From Rebecca billardiae RCC1528 (Eukaryota > Haptophyta): 64,000 bases of DNA. Positions within the stretch are counted from its first letter, which is position 1, and each line of letters begins with the position of its first letter. The stretch is from assembly GCA_965240325.2 (NCBI GenBank), contig OZ251252.1, positions 186,001 through 250,000 on the forward strand. Reading direction: 5' to 3'. Below the pieces are notes generated by a model, which saw only the letters and a list, made by a program, of their open reading frames with translations, ran no database searches and was not told the origin of the DNA. Shown here in pieces: positions 22,069 through 34,800 of the stretch. Position numbers and translations under genes: made by a program.

Positions 22069-22614
22069 TGATGGCGATGAGTCGTAGTAGCTAGTAGTTC
22101 ATCACCCGCGGCTGCTAGTGATGCTAGGACGACGACTATATATATATACAGCAGCAGGCTGCGGTAGCGCAGCAGTCGTGTCTCGTGCTGCTAGTCGAAG
22201 ACTACCTGTGTCCTGTCGTGATGTCGTCACGACACTCGACAGTGTCGGCGGCCTGTGTCGACCTGCGCGCTATATATATCGCTACTGCTGCTACTGCTGC
22301 TGCTGACTGCGCGACTACGATTCATCATTGGATGCTGCGCCTAGGTTCGGATGATGCGCGGCCGGCCGGCTGACTCGCTGCCCCGGCTTGCGCCGCCCGC
22401 ACCGTCCGATCCGGACTCGACTCGCCGCGGGCCGCCACCGGCGCACGGGCCCGGCCCGCCCGTGACGCGGCCCGGTGCGCTGCGTGCGGCGGCGCGCACG
22501 CCCTGCCGCGTGCCGCCGGGCCCCGCCCGCCACCCCGCCACGTTTCGTCACCGCGCGTACGTGAGTAACAGCTGATCGTCGTCGTGCGTACTCTTTTCGT
22601 CTCTCTGTCGACTG
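22069..22614. other. Convergent 3' intergenic region
   Basis: 546 bp between the ends of two genes transcribed toward each other. It contains short TA runs near 22138 and 22272 and CTG/GCT triplet runs near 22285. No gene is visible. Confidence 0.6.
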
Positions 22615-23451
22615 TCAGAGGTCGGACTCGACCGCCTGCAGGATCTTGTCGAGCTCGCGCGAGTAGAGCGTCGCGAGGTTGGCGACGAACCAGCACAGGT
22701 AGAGGCAGAGGCAGAGCGCGCCGAAGGTGGGGCGCATCTTGCCGCGGTAGCACCCCACGGCGAGCAGGAAGAGCGCGACGAACGCCAGATCGACCGTCAC
22801 GTCGACCGAGAGCTCGGGCGCCTCGACGACGAGCGGTGCGCCGCCCTCGAGCGCGCACTTGGCGGCGAGGGGCAGCGCGAACGCGACGAGGATGTCAAAG
22901 GTGTTGGAGCCGAAGGCCTGGCACACGGCCATGTCGGCCTTGCCACGCCGGCCGACCGAGACCGCGGCGAACACGTTGGGCAGCGACGTGCCCATCGCCA
23001 CCACCGTCGAGCCAATCAGCGTCGCGGGTATGCTCCACGCCTCTGCGATGTAATCGCAGAGGCCGCTCATTAAGAAGGCGAGCACGGCGAGCCAGCCGAT
23101 TGAGAGCAGCATGGTGAGCGGGAACCAGCCGTGCGCGCTGGCGGCGGTGCTCGGCATCATCAGCCAGAGCGAGGCGTGCAGCGGCAGGTGCAGCACGAAG
23201 AGCGCGCGCTCGAGCAGCGGCGCGCCGGGCGGAGGCCACTCGAGCAATCTGTCTGCAATCTCACCGCCGGCCTCGTCGCCCGGTTGGGTTGTGGCGAGCA
23301 GCGCGGCGGCCTCGGGGTCGGCGGAGGCGGCGGCGAGCGCGTCGGAGAGCGAGAGCGCGGCGTCAGCGGAGCCCTCCATGCCGAACAGGTCGAGCTGCGA
23401 CGGCACCGTCCACGCGCACGTCGCCGAGAGCATCGGCGACGGCGACGCGCT

Positions 23452-23482
<31 letters not shown>

Positions 23483-24478
23483 CGGCCGCCCGCCGATCGA
23501 TAGAGCGAATCGGGGCCTGCGGCGAACGACGCGCGCTGCCACGACTCGTCGACGGAGGCGCGGAGCGCGGCGGAGCCCGAGGGGAGCACGCCGCCGAGGG
23601 AGGAGCGCCGGCTCGAGCAGCCCCCGCCGCCGCCGCCACCCACCGCCGCCGCCTTGGACGACGCGGGCAACTCGTACCCGGCGCGGCGCGCCGCCGCGAC
23701 GTGCGCGGCGTGCGCGGCGCGCGCCTCGGCCGAGTCGCCGAGCTCGTGCACGAGAGAGGAGCAGGAGGCGGTGGAGGAGGCGGCGGAGAGGCCGCCGGCG
23801 CACGCGGCGAGGCCGGCGAGCGAGAACGCCTCCGGCCCCGCCTGCTGCCCGAGTCCGGACGTGCCCGCGACTCCGGACAAGTCCGGCTCCTCGCCGATAC
23901 CGGACGATGTCACCGAGTGGCCTCCGCCCGACGCGCCGCCAGTGAGCGCCCACAGGCTCGGGTCGGCGCAGCTCGCGCTGACGGAGGGGCGGCGGCTGGG
24001 CGGCCGCCGCGCCGTCGCGCCCGCGTACAGCGCGCCGCTCGGCTGCGCCGGGAACGCCAGCGGCGGCGGCACGACGGGCAGCGTTTCGTCATCCAGAGCG
24101 GAGAGGGCAGAGGAGATGGAGGCGGACGCAAGCGAGAACTTGTGCTTGAGCAGAGACAGCGGCCGCGCGCCGCCCTCGCCGTCGTGCGCGCCGGTGGCGC
24201 AGCCGGCGGCGGCGCCGCCCGCCGCGAGGTGCGCCGCGGAGCCCACGCACAGCGAGCGCGCGCGCCCCGCCGGGCTCGTGCTCGTGGCCGCGCGCGCGCG
24301 CTGCAGCGAGCCGGTGCGCTCGCCTGGGCCGGCGCCGCCCGCCGCCGCGGCGGTGCCGAGGCCGTAGAGACCGCCGCCGCCGCCGCCGACGCTGCCGCCG
24401 CGCATGCCTCCGCCGCCCATGCTCCCGCCGGCACACCCAAGCCCAACCCCGCCCACGCCCGCCGACGGGTCCTTCAGC

Positions 24479-24516
<38 letters not shown>

Positions 24517-25233
24517 CAGCCCAAGCAGGGGTGTGGACAGTGCGTCACACGCCGCGCCGCACGAGGCGGCGGCGGCGGCGGCGGCGGCGGGCGGCTCACG
24601 CCGCGCGCCGGGCGCGGGCGAGGGCGTCGCGCTCAGCTTCTGCGCCGGCGGCGTGCGCGGCGCGCTCATCGGCGCGATCGGCAGCGTCGGGCGCAGCCGG
24701 CGCCGGCGCGAGCGCTTGCTGCGAGGGCCACGGCGCTCCGAGCAGCAGCGGCGCGCGATCGCGCCGGTGCAGAGGCACGCGAGCACGTACGCGGCGTACG
24801 TGCCGATCAGCGCGGAGAGTTCCAGCGCGGTGAGCTGCCCGTCCAGCACCGTCAGCTGCAGCAGCCCCAGCGAGAGCACGTACGCCGCCACGTCGCGCAC
24901 GACGTATCGAAATTCGAGCGTCAGCCGGACGGCGGGCGGCGTGAGCAGCGCGGTGAAGCCGGAGATGGCGAAGATGTTGAACTGGAAGCTGCCGATGATC
25001 GTGCCCAGCCCCACCGGGTTCCCCTGGATCAGCGCGACCACGTGGCCGAACAGCTCGGGCGCGTTGAGGCCGGCGCCCAGGATGGTCGCCCCCGCCACGT
25101 CGTCGGGCATGTGCAGCCAATCGCAGCAGACGGTGCAGGCCGGGACGAAGAAGCCGTCGGTGACGGCGTGCAGGGCGTAGAAGATGTAGCACACCGCCAC
25201 CCACGCGAGCAGCGGCATCAGCACGGCCACCAT
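22615..25233 (-). CDS. NCKX-family exchanger with divergent alpha motifs and a very long loop
   Basis: A single-exon 872-residue membrane protein. Alpha-1 (residues 48-92) reads ATILGAGLNAPE and GSFQFNIF; alpha-2 (about 738-785) reads VVAMGTSLPN and GSNTFDILVAFALPL. Family members normally have SAPE and GSAVFN in alpha-1, and SIPD in alpha-2. Glu60 is retained, but the alpha-2 Asp, which in studied NCKX proteins coordinates Ca2+, is Asn753 here. A central loop of about 480 residues is rich in Ser, Ala and poly-Gly, with no recognised domain and no voltage sensor. Hydrophobic helices flank each alpha repeat. There is no clear signal peptide before the first helix, so an upstream exon may exist. 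It may have altered ion selectivity; this is inferred from that one residue. Confidence 0.83.
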
Positions 25234-25527
25234 CGCGCACGGAACCGACCGCCACGCCTCACGCGGCCTCCGCCATCAGCTGCGCCCTGCGCGACGGGCC
25301 GTTCGAGTCGAGCCCGGCCCCCCGAGCGGCGAGCAGCGAGTTCTCATTTTCATCAGCCCGGCCCGTTCGCGCCGTACAAAAAAGTCCGGGAGCTCCACAC
25401 CTCCGCTGCCAACTGCTCAAGCGGCGAGGATGGCGGTAGCCGCTGCGGCCGTCAGTCAGGCTGGCATCGCAGGGCTGAGCAGCCCACCACCTGGCAGCCT
25501 GTCCTCACGCCAACAAGCAGCGCAGAG

Positions 25528-28363
25528 TCAGACGCGATACCTCGTGCCTCCTGCGCCGCCCGCTGCCGAGTGCTCGCCCTCGGCGCCCGCCCCGTCGTAG
25601 TCCGCGGTCGGGGCGGCCGGCCCACCGCCCGCCGCCAGGACAATCTGCCACGTTTTCGCCAGCTGCGTGGCGAGCCGCTCCGCCGCGGCGTCGTCCCACA
25701 CGCCAACGCACGCGCCGCCGCCCGCCCGCGCCACGCCGGCGTGCGCGCCGCCCGCCGCCGCCTCCGCCGCGGGCCGCCACTTGCTGAGAGGCGCGACCGC
25801 GCGCTGCAAAGCCGGCAGAGCCTTGAAGAACGCGGCCTTGCTCGCGGCCGGCTGCGCGCACGCGAGCAGCGGGCGCACAAACGAGTGGCTGTCGCGCGCC
25901 GACTCGCGCGCGAGCGCCAGGCTCGCCTCGTCCTGCTCCTCCGACCCCTCCGCGCCGCCAGCGTCCAGCGCGCCAGCTCCAAAGGGCGCCCCGCCCGCGC
26001 CGCCGCCGCCGCCGCCGCCCGCGGCCGCCGCCGCCGCGCCGCCTCCGCCGCTGCCCTCGGCACCGCCGCCCTCGTCCGCGCCGTCCGGGCCGTCCGCGTC
26101 CGCCATGCTGGCGACCTCCACCAGCGCGTGCCACGAGAAGAAGCGCGCGGCGGAGGGCACGAGCGGCAGCGCGTGAGCCAGCCGCAGCAGCTGCGGCACG
26201 CTCAGCGACCCAGCCGCCGAGCCGGCGCCGCCGCTGCCGTGCGCGCCCGCGGCCGAGCCCGCCGCCCCCGCCGCCCCGGCGCCGGCGGCGCCGGCGGCAC
26301 CGGCCGAGCGGCGCGCGTGCGCGGCGCCGAGCAGCGCGAGGTTCTGCGCGTACGCCCACAGCTCGGGCGCGCGGCCCGCGCTCACGCGCCCGCCAAACAC
26401 GCGGCGGCACCAACTGCGGGCGGCGGGTTAGGGTTGGGGGCAGGGTTAGGCTCAGGCGCGCGGCGGGCGCGCGCGGCGCTCCTCGCAGGGCGCTGGCTGC
26501 GCGCGCGGCACAGCTGCCCGCGCGCTCGCGGGCGCAGGGGTGCGCCCGCCAGCCCGGCGGCAGTGGGCCGTCGGGCGCGCGGGCGCAGGCGCGGGCGCGG
26601 GCGCGCGGGCGCGCGGGCGCGCGGGCGCGGGCGCGCGGGCGCGGGCGCGGGCGCGCGCACCGGTTCGAGACGGGGAGTGTGTGTCCGCACGCGACCACGC
26701 GCGCCTTGTACTTGATGTGCGAGCCCGCGGCAGCGGCCGAGGCGGCGCCGCCGCCCGCGGCGCTCGGCCCGACGCCCGCGCCGCCGCCGCCGGCCGCCGC
26801 CGCCTCCCGGACTGCGTCTCGGACCGAGTCGATCACGAGAGACGCGCCGCGCGCGGTGCGGTGCACGACCGGCACTGTGACCGTAGAGGGCGCGGAGGAG
26901 GAGGCGCAGCAGCCGCCGCCGAGCGCGCCCTCGGCCCCGCGTGTGCCCTTCGCGCCGCCGCCCGCACCCGGCGGGGAGAGCAAAGAGGCGCTCCCCCCGT
27001 CGGCCGCGCCCGCCCGAACCTCGGCCGCGGCCGCGAGCGCACAGGCTTCGTGGCGGACGCGCTCGGTAGTGATGCCGACGGCGCGGGCGCAGCGCGCCGC
27101 CGCGGCGCGCAGCGGCGGCGGGAGCGCGCAGCACGCGCACGCCGGGAGGCACGCGCACAGCGCGCCGCCGCACCGCCGGTGCCGGCCGCGCCGCGCGCCG
27201 CCCACCGCGCCCGCGCTCTCGCCGGCTGCGCCCGCGGCCGCGCCGGGCCCGGCGGCGCGGCGCCCTGGCTGCTGCTGGCCTGTGGGCGGGACGGCAGCGT
27301 GGGGCGTGAGGGGCGCCAGCGGTCGCTGGCTGTCGTCCTCGTCAGCCGCGGCGCTGCGTGTCGACACGTCGTCGTCGATGGCGCCGACCCCGCCACCGGC
27401 GCTGTTGCTGCTCCCCGGCTCCGCCGCCGGCGTTGGCACGGGCGCGGCGCTCGCGCTCGCGCGCCCCGAGCGCGCCGCGGCCTCGGCGGCGGCCGCGGCT
27501 GGCTCGGCGCTCTGTGCGGCCGCGCGCCCGTCCAGCCGCCACGGCAGCGGGGACTGCTGCGCGGACTGAGTGGCCGCCGCCGCTGCGGAGCCCAATGGCG
27601 CGTCGAGCCCCAGGCACGCCGCGGCCCCCATCGGCGAGAGCTGCAGCCCCGCGCCGCCACCCGCAGCGCCGAAGCTACTGCTGCAGCTGCCGCCGCCGCC
27701 GCCGACGCCGTTGCACCCGTCGCCGCCGCCGCCGAGCGCGCCCGCCGCCGCGCCCTCGTGCCCTTGGGGCGCGCCCTGCGGCACAGAGGGCATGAGCGCC
27801 GCCGCGGCGCTCGCGTGGACACCCGCCGCGCCGGCCTGCGTGCACGTGGCGCCCACCACGCCGCCCGCTACGCTGCTGCCGCCGCCGCCGCCGCCCGCCC
27901 GCGCGCCGTCGGCGCCGCCCCGCTCCGCCGCTGCTGCTGCGGCCGCGGCCATCGCCGCGTCCGCTGCAGAGATGGGCGGCGGGCGCGCGGGCGCGCGCGC
28001 GCGCGGGTCAGCGCGCGCGGCGGCCTCGACCTGCTCGAGCACGCCCGTCGCGTGCAGCGGGCGCAGCGCCGCGTGCGCGCGCGCCAGCGCCTCCGCCCAG
28101 CCCTGCTGTTGCTTACGCGTGTCCGCGCCAAGAATCAGACTAGGCGGAATCAGACTTGCGCCGCCGGGCCGGCCGCGCGCGGACGGCGGCGCGTCGGCTG
28201 GGGGCAGCGCGGCGTGCACGGCGAGCGAGCGCTGCCCCGGCAGCACGGCGGGCCCGTCCATCGCCTCCACGCAAAGCACGCCAAGCGGCGCGCCCGCGCT
28301 GCGCGCTGAGCCGAAGAGCCAGACCGAGCCTCTGTCGAGCACGCACCACAACCGCTGCGCACT

Positions 28364-28398
<35 letters not shown>

Positions 28399-28703
28399 GC
28401 TCGGCGCCGACGGCTGAGGCGGCGTGCGCGGCGGCGGCGGCCACGTCGCCGCGCTCGCGTGAGATCGTGAGGAACCCATCCGTCCGCACGTCGCACCCGA
28501 GCTGCAGCCGCTGCCGGTCGGCCGCGACGCTCGCGCCGGCGCCGGCGCCGCCGTCAGCGGCCGCGTGCTCGAGCGCGCGCGTCGACCAGAGGGCGGTGCG
28601 CCTGATGCGCGCGGCGAGGAGGGCGTCGAGCCACGCGCGCGCATCCGCGCCGTCCACCGCCTGGAACGAGTGCAGCTCGTCCGCCGCGCCCAGCTCGAAG
28701 CGC

Positions 28704-28745
<42 letters not shown>

Positions 28746-28933
28746 ACGACTCGGATGAGCCAGCTGCCGTCGAGCTGCGCGCGGCCCTTCGGGCGGCCTC
28801 CGGGCGAGTCGGCCCAGACGAGGAGCGAGCCCTCGAGCACGACCCAGCGCCGGTGCCACTGCTTGAAGCCGTGCGGCCCCTTGGACGCCTTCTTCTTGAG
28901 CCAGCCCGACTTGGACTCGTCCACGTCCGCCAT
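25528..28933 (-). CDS. PH-domain protein with a long low-complexity middle
   Basis: Two exons (28933-26661 and 26413-25528, phase 2) give 1,052 residues. The N terminus is a clear PH domain (about 8-115: SGWLKKKASKGPHGFKQWHR, VVLEGSLLVW, then a DARAWLDALLAARIRR helix), broken by a poly-Gly loop. A second PH-like segment follows (about 150-290, RLWCVLDRGSVWLFG), also with a poly-Gly insert and a terminal helix, WAEALARAHA. PH domains commonly bind phosphoinositides or proteins at membranes. The middle is Ala/Gly/Ser-rich. A Cys-rich hydrophobic patch (CLPACACCALPPPL) and a conserved-looking C-terminal half (HTLPVSNRWCRRVFGG, FFSWHALVEV) are unassigned. The intron carries short TTAGGG-like words and a long (GGGCGC)n tract. 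The start ATG directly precedes the PH domain. Confidence 0.72.
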
Positions 28934-29247
28934 CGTCCAGGAGGAGGGCGTACGCACCCGCGCCCCGAGCGAGAATCGAGATGGAGATCTTCGCGACTTA
29001 TGATGCAATATTCATCAAAAGGGGAGCCAGTTCTGTTTCCATATTGGGCGATGCGATCAGGCTTGTAATAAAAGCCTGAATTCAGCGGGTGTTGCTTGAC
29101 AGAGATTTCGATCTGAGCGGGTCGCGTGGCCGATTCAAGTAGGTGAACGTACCCACATGCTCCCTCTCGAGAGTTGTCGTTGCGCATCTCCGACCGCTGA
29201 GGGCAGCCCCGAGACCCCCAAGCCGTGCCCGTGGGCGGGCGCGAGAC
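28934..29247. promoter_or_regulatory. Divergent promoter region between PH and EF-hand genes
   Basis: 314 bp between opposed start codons. It includes an A/T-rich patch near 29000-29095 and a hairpin at about 29046-29079 (TCAGGCTT, loop, AAGCCTGA). No core promoter element is identified. Confidence 0.5.
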
Positions 29248-30140
29248 ATGTCAGCCGCCGCGGCGAATATGCGGCGCAGCACCGCGGGCTCGCCGGCGCA
29301 CGGGGCCGCCGACCGCAGCCAGCAGAATACACCGGTGCGCCCGCGGGCCCTCCTGCCGCGCCCAGCGCGTGCGCGCCCGCGGCGCGGCACTCACGCCATA
29401 TGGCCCGGCTTGTTGCGCGCCGCCAGTCTCAGATGAACCGTATCAAGGCGAAGGGCCCGCGCACGCCGGTGCAGAAGCTGATGGAGCACCTGCAGATCCC
29501 CGTGCAGCCGCCCTCGCTCAACGAGGCGGACATCCTCAAGGCGCGCGACGCCTTCATCGAGTGCGACACGGACGGCTCCGGCTACCTCGAGGCGGAGGAG
29601 CTGGTGGGCATCCTCAAGCGGCTCGGGATCGACATGTCGCTGCACAAGATGAAGGAGCTGATGGAGCCGTACGATCTGAACGGCGACGGCAAGCTGGTGC
29701 GCGCGCCGCGCGCCGCGCGCTCGCCCACCCGGCCCAGTGGCCGCCGCCGCCACTCGCTCACGGTGCGAGCTGTGCTGTGCTGCCTGCCCCTGCCGCCTCG
29801 GCCGCAGGACCTGCGAGAGTTCATCCACGTGATCGGCACGAACTCGTTCGACTTGAAAGGCAAGGCGCGCGACGAGCTGCACACCGACGCGCTCATCGAC
29901 ACGCTCGGCATCGCCGACGAGTCCGCGATCCGCGAGCGCGTGCTCTCAGGCGCCGCGGAGGCGGCGGCGAGTGACAGCCCTGCGCGCACCGAGCGGATGG
30001 CGCCGGAGAAGCTCGCGGACCTGGAGGAGAGGCTGCGGCACGACTTCGGGCTGCCCGTCAGCGTGACCGACGTGATCCCGCCGCCCGTGACGGAGGAGAA
30101 GCTGCGGCAGTTCCTGCTGAGCGAGCGGCTGCAGCGCTGA
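29248..30140 (+). CDS. EF-hand calcium-binding protein with two canonical hands
   Basis: Three exons (29248-29334, 29427-29696, 29808-30140) encode 229 residues, all joined in phase 0. Two calcium loops are present: DTDGSGYLEAEE and DLNGDGKLDLRE. Both have acidic or polar ligands at positions 1, 3, 5, 9 and 12. The second loop is complete only after splicing, because the intron falls between its Leu and Asp. Lengthwise this is one calmodulin-like lobe with a basic N terminus and a helical, charged C-terminal half that has no known domain (VSVTDVIPPPVTEEKLRQF). It is probably a cytosolic Ca2+ sensor; the partner is unknown. The first exon is the least certain part: translation could also begin at 29400 or 29433. 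Confidence 0.8.
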
Positions 30141-31684
30141 CCGTGTGCCACACGATCGGTGGGCGCGCTGGCTGCCACAAACGTCAACGTGCGTGATGGC
30201 GCCAATGTCAGATCGAGCCTCCGGATGGCTGTCGTGAGACTGCTGTCCGATATGAACATGAATAACTCAGATCGCGAGTCACCCGTCGTCGTCGTACAGC
30301 CACCGTAGTAGCGTGTCGTCGCCAGTATATATATACTGCTACTGCTACCGCACCGTCCGCCGCCTCACGCCTGAACTCGCCGCGCGCGAGCGCGTGCGTC
30401 ACGAATATGACACGATGCTGCCGGCGCGAGCCGCCAGGTGGGGGCGCGTCATCCCTGGCATGGACTGGCTCGCCTCCTGAGCGCGGTCGAGCTCTCCAAT
30501 CGAGACTCACCACCCTGCACACTCGACCCGACCGACGCCGGCGTTGATCCAGAGTCGGCGGCACGGGCCTGGTATGCGCACGCGCGTACCGCCGAGTGCG
30601 GGGATGATTTGCGAAAAGCAGCCAGGTGGGATTGCGCCACGACTCACATTCTGTCTGCTCCTCCGCCCGCTCCCTCTTCCCGCGCGCGGATCGCGCGTGC
30701 GCAGCAGGATTGTGTTGGCAAGGCTCTCGGGCAGCCGCCTGGACTGCAACCGGGTGCCTCGCGGGCGTGGTCGGCGACAGTCGAAGCCGTCTGGCGGCGC
30801 GCGCGGCGTGCGCGGTGAGTGGCCAGTACCTGGTCTTCGCACCCACCGCGCGCGTCGGTCTCCAACGCCTTCCTTCAGTCCCAACACGGGGGCCGTTTGC
30901 TGAGCACGTGTCGTCGTCTCTGGGCGCCGCTACGTGCTGCTCTTTGAGCACGCGCTCTGGCCGAACGCGAGGGTGCGCATCCTCGCGCGCGCGCCACGCG
31001 ATTCAATACCGCATATGCCACCTCCGCACGCGCGCGTATCACCCTCACCGTCCCGCACGCTCCGCTCGGCAACGCGTCGCGTGCGCAGGCTCGCATTCAG
31101 TTGGTCGGCTCAGCTCATTCTCTGCGCGCATGCGACGAGAAGGCCCTCAGCCGCGCACGTTGTTGCCTTCTCGATGTCGCCCAGCCATGGCGAGTGCGCG
31201 CAGCAGCACACCGACCATCTCGAACCTGTTCACACCAGCACGCGCGCGCGCGCTCGGGCCGTCGCTGCACTGTTTCGGCTGTCTCGAAAGGGCTGCCTGA
31301 GCTGCGCAGAGCGGCGGCGGGCGCGCAGACCCTGGTGGCGTTGTCCGCCCTGGTCGTCGGCACGCGTGCTGCCGAACGAACCCAACAAACGCGTCGCCTG
31401 CAGCACGTCTGGATCGGCGTCACGGAGCCATTTGCGGATGGCCGGTTTGGCAGTCGTGCCCGGCGCTGCGCACCGACCCCGAACGGAGGCCCGCGGGACC
31501 CAAAATCAGGGTCCGACGCACGGCGGTTGGGGGGCAGGGACCTGGCTCAGACCACGAGTCCGCCAGCCCGCCCGAGGTAGCCAGTGATGTCCGACGCGTC
31601 AGGCTGCGCCTGCTGACGCGCGATTACAGCGTTTTAGCGCTGAGTTTGCTCGGTCCGTCAGTGGGGCCGCCCCGTAGTAATATA

Positions 31685-31733
<49 letters not shown>

Positions 31734-31859
31734 ACTTATTATACTATTTATTGACAGGGCTACTAATTAATATGATGATGCGGCGCGCTGGCTTGAGAAT
31801 GAGATGCGGCGGCGGGTACTGGACACCGCGCGCGGCAGCGTGCGGCCGGCGTGCGGCCG
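30141..31859. other. Intergenic tract with a TA microsatellite
   Basis: 1.7 kb without a credible gene. It contains a short TATATATA run near 30327 and a (TA)n tract at about 31689-31731, then A/T-rich sequence to 31790. It lies between the ends of two convergent genes. Confidence 0.55.
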
Positions 31860-34800
31860 CTACCGCGCCGCCGCCGGCTGCGCCGCCGGCCGCTGCTCGT
31901 CCGCCTCGCCGCGCGTCCACATCGACTTTCCGTACAGCTCGTTCACGTACTCGCGCGCAGACGGCGAGTCGTCGAGCGGCAGTGTCGCGACGGTGAGCGT
32001 GCGCTGCTCGGCCGTGCGGTGCAGCAGGCCCGGGCGGTGCTGGTCGAGCATCTCGTCCCACGGGAGATCCTGCGGCCGGCGGACGGGCGGGTGGTACGCG
32101 CGCGTGTGTGTGTGTGTGTGTGTGCGGCGCGGCTTCGCGCGCGGGCGCCCCGACGCTGCCGCGCGAGGCAGTCGGGCGGCAGCGGGCGCGCGCAGCCCCG
32201 CGTCACGCGCCGCCGCCTGGGGCCGCACGCCGCCAAGGGTGCCTCCGCGCCGGCGCGCGCGCCCCGCGCCCTCTTGGCCGCGCGCCGGGCAGGGCGCACC
32301 TCCGAGTAGGTGTAGGGCGCCACGCCGTCCAGCTCGAGCAGGTCCACCCACGCCACGTCGTATCCGAGCCGCTTCACCGCGCGCACGTACCCGCCACGCG
32401 TTTCGTCAATTGGGTGCCGCGGCAGCGTGGAGCACGCGTGCACGACCGGGATCCCCATGTGCGCCTTGAGCGCCTCGGCCTGGCGCATGATCTCGGCCCA
32501 GAGCGGCTGGCGGTACCCACCCGACGTGAAGAAGAGCGCGTCGCAGTAGATCACCGGCTGGCGCGAGTCCGAGCGCACAAGCAGCCGGATGAGCGAGCGC
32601 GCGAGCACGGTGCCGGCCGCCTCGTCGGTGACGATCAGCGCGCGCACGTGCGACTGCAGCGCGTAGCCCATCAGCGCCTGCGGGCGGAGGGGGCGGCGGG
32701 GGCACAGCATGACTCGATGCTGCAGCATGGCTGCCGCCGCCGCGCGGCTCGGCGGCCACCGCCGCGTCCGCCGGCGCCGCCGCCCGCCGCGCGCGCGGGG
32801 CGCGGCACCTTGTTGAACTTGTTGCCCATCGTCGAGGTGATGCGCAGGCAGCTCCCCGCGTCCTCGCCCACCATGAAGAGCGTGCGCGCGCTGTTGCTCC
32901 CCGGACAGTCCGGGTGGTACCATCGGCCGAGCACGGCCGCGTCGATGGCGGCGAGGTGTCGCGCGTTGGCCGCGTCGCGGCGTCGGATGTCCTGCGTGCT
33001 CTCCTCCGAGCAGCCGAAGAGGGAGCGGAGCCAGCGCTGCACCACGGGCGCCATCTCCTGCGCCAAGCGCGCACGCGGGCGGGGGCACCAGCCGGCGGGC
33101 GCCGGGCCGAGGCGCCGGGCACGAGAGCGCACGCGCGCGCGCGCGTGAGCGCGGCGCGTGGCACGCGCCGCGCCGCGCCGTAGGGTTAGGGCTGCCGTAG
33201 GGTTGTGAGCGCGCGCGCACGGGGTCTGCGAGGTTGTCCTCGTAGTACCGGAAGAGCAGCTCCGGGTTGCGCCAGCGCAGCATCGCCTCGTTCACCTCGG
33301 CCGCGCGAGATCCAATCTCGTCGGCGGGCGCGCCCAGCAGCACGCCGAGCGCCGCGTGCGCACCCTGCTGCACGAGGGAAGGCGGGATGGCGCGGAGGCG
33401 CGTGCGCGCGGCGGCGGCGAGCACGGCGTCGTGCCGCACGAGCTGCGCGCGCACCTGCGCCGAGACGCGCCCCGTGCGGCTGTACAGCCCTGCGGAGGTC
33501 GCGTCGCGCAGCGACTGCAGAAGCGTCGTCTGCGCCTGGATGCACTTGACGGCGCCGAGCAGCTGCTGCCCCTGCAGCCCCGCGCGTGAGAGGCCCACCA
33601 TCGAGCCGACCAGCCGGCCGACGTCCGCGATCGTCGCCCACATGTACGCGCGCGTCGTCGCCTTGTGCACGAGGAACTGCGTGCGCGGCAGCCCCTGCGC
33701 CGCGCGCGAGGCGAGCGCGCGCTTGAACAGCAGGTCGAGCATCCAGTACAACAAAGACGAGACGGTCTTCTCCGCGGGGCTCGCCTCGGCGAGCGCGCAC
33801 AGCAGCAGCGGCACGCCGGACACGTCCAGGTCGAGCGGCGCCTCGAGCTCGTCGTCGTCGTCGTCCTCGGCCTCGGCCGCGTGCGCGGCGGCGGCGCCCG
33901 CGTCGGCCTCGCCGGGCTCGGCGGCGGCGGCGCGCGCCCCCGCCGGCGCGTCCTCCGCCGCACGCAGCGCGGCCGCCGCCGCCTCGATCGCGGCCGCGTG
34001 CCCGCGCGCCAGCCCGCCGTCGTCCGGCGGCTGCTGCGTCTGCGCGGCGAGATACGCAATCTGGAGATACGGGTACACCATCCGCATGCGCTCGTACGCG
34101 CGCAGCTGCACGTCGTCGGCGGCCGCCGGCCCGCCCGCGCCGCCGCCGCGCGCCGCGGCGAACTGCTCGGCGGCGACGCCCGCCGCGTCCTCGAACGCGG
34201 CGCGGATGTCCACGCACTCCACCAGCTCGAAGAGCGGCGAGGAGCGCGCGTACGCGCCCGCCGCGAGCACCTCGAGCGCGCGCGTGCGCTGGTCCGTCTT
34301 AACCTTCTCCACGACCAGCCGCGTCGCCCAGAGCAGGTCCGAGCTCATCTGCAGCGCGCGCGCGCCGCGTCGGCGCGGGCGTGTGTGCGTGGGGCGGCGA
34401 GGGGGCGTGGGCCGGGTGGGTCCGGGGATGCGAGCGGCCGTGCCTTCGCGCGGGCGCACCTGCCGGGGCAGCGTGCAACCCTATCCTCCCCTTCACCCAC
34501 CCCAACCCTCGACCAGCAGCACAGCCCTCCCCTCCCCTTCACCCACCCCAACCCACCCTACCCTAACCCTACGCACCTGCCGGGGCAGCGTGAGGTACGC
34601 GACCAGCAGCACTCGCACCTGCCGGGGCAGCGTGAGGTACGCGACCAGCAGCACAGCCCTCCCCTCCCCTTCACCCTCCCCTAACCCTACCCTAACCCTA
34701 CGCACCTGCCGGGGCAGCGTGAGGTACGCGACCAGCAGCACAGCCCTCCCCTCCCCTTCACCCTCCCCTAACCCTACCCTAACCCTACGCACCTGCCGGG

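Noticed and set aside
34493-34792. Read-through of exon 1 into the repeat, giving RRVRVGLGEGEGEG repeats in the protein
   Set aside because: It translates the telomere-like intron. The donor at 34792 and the downstream folded exon fit far better.
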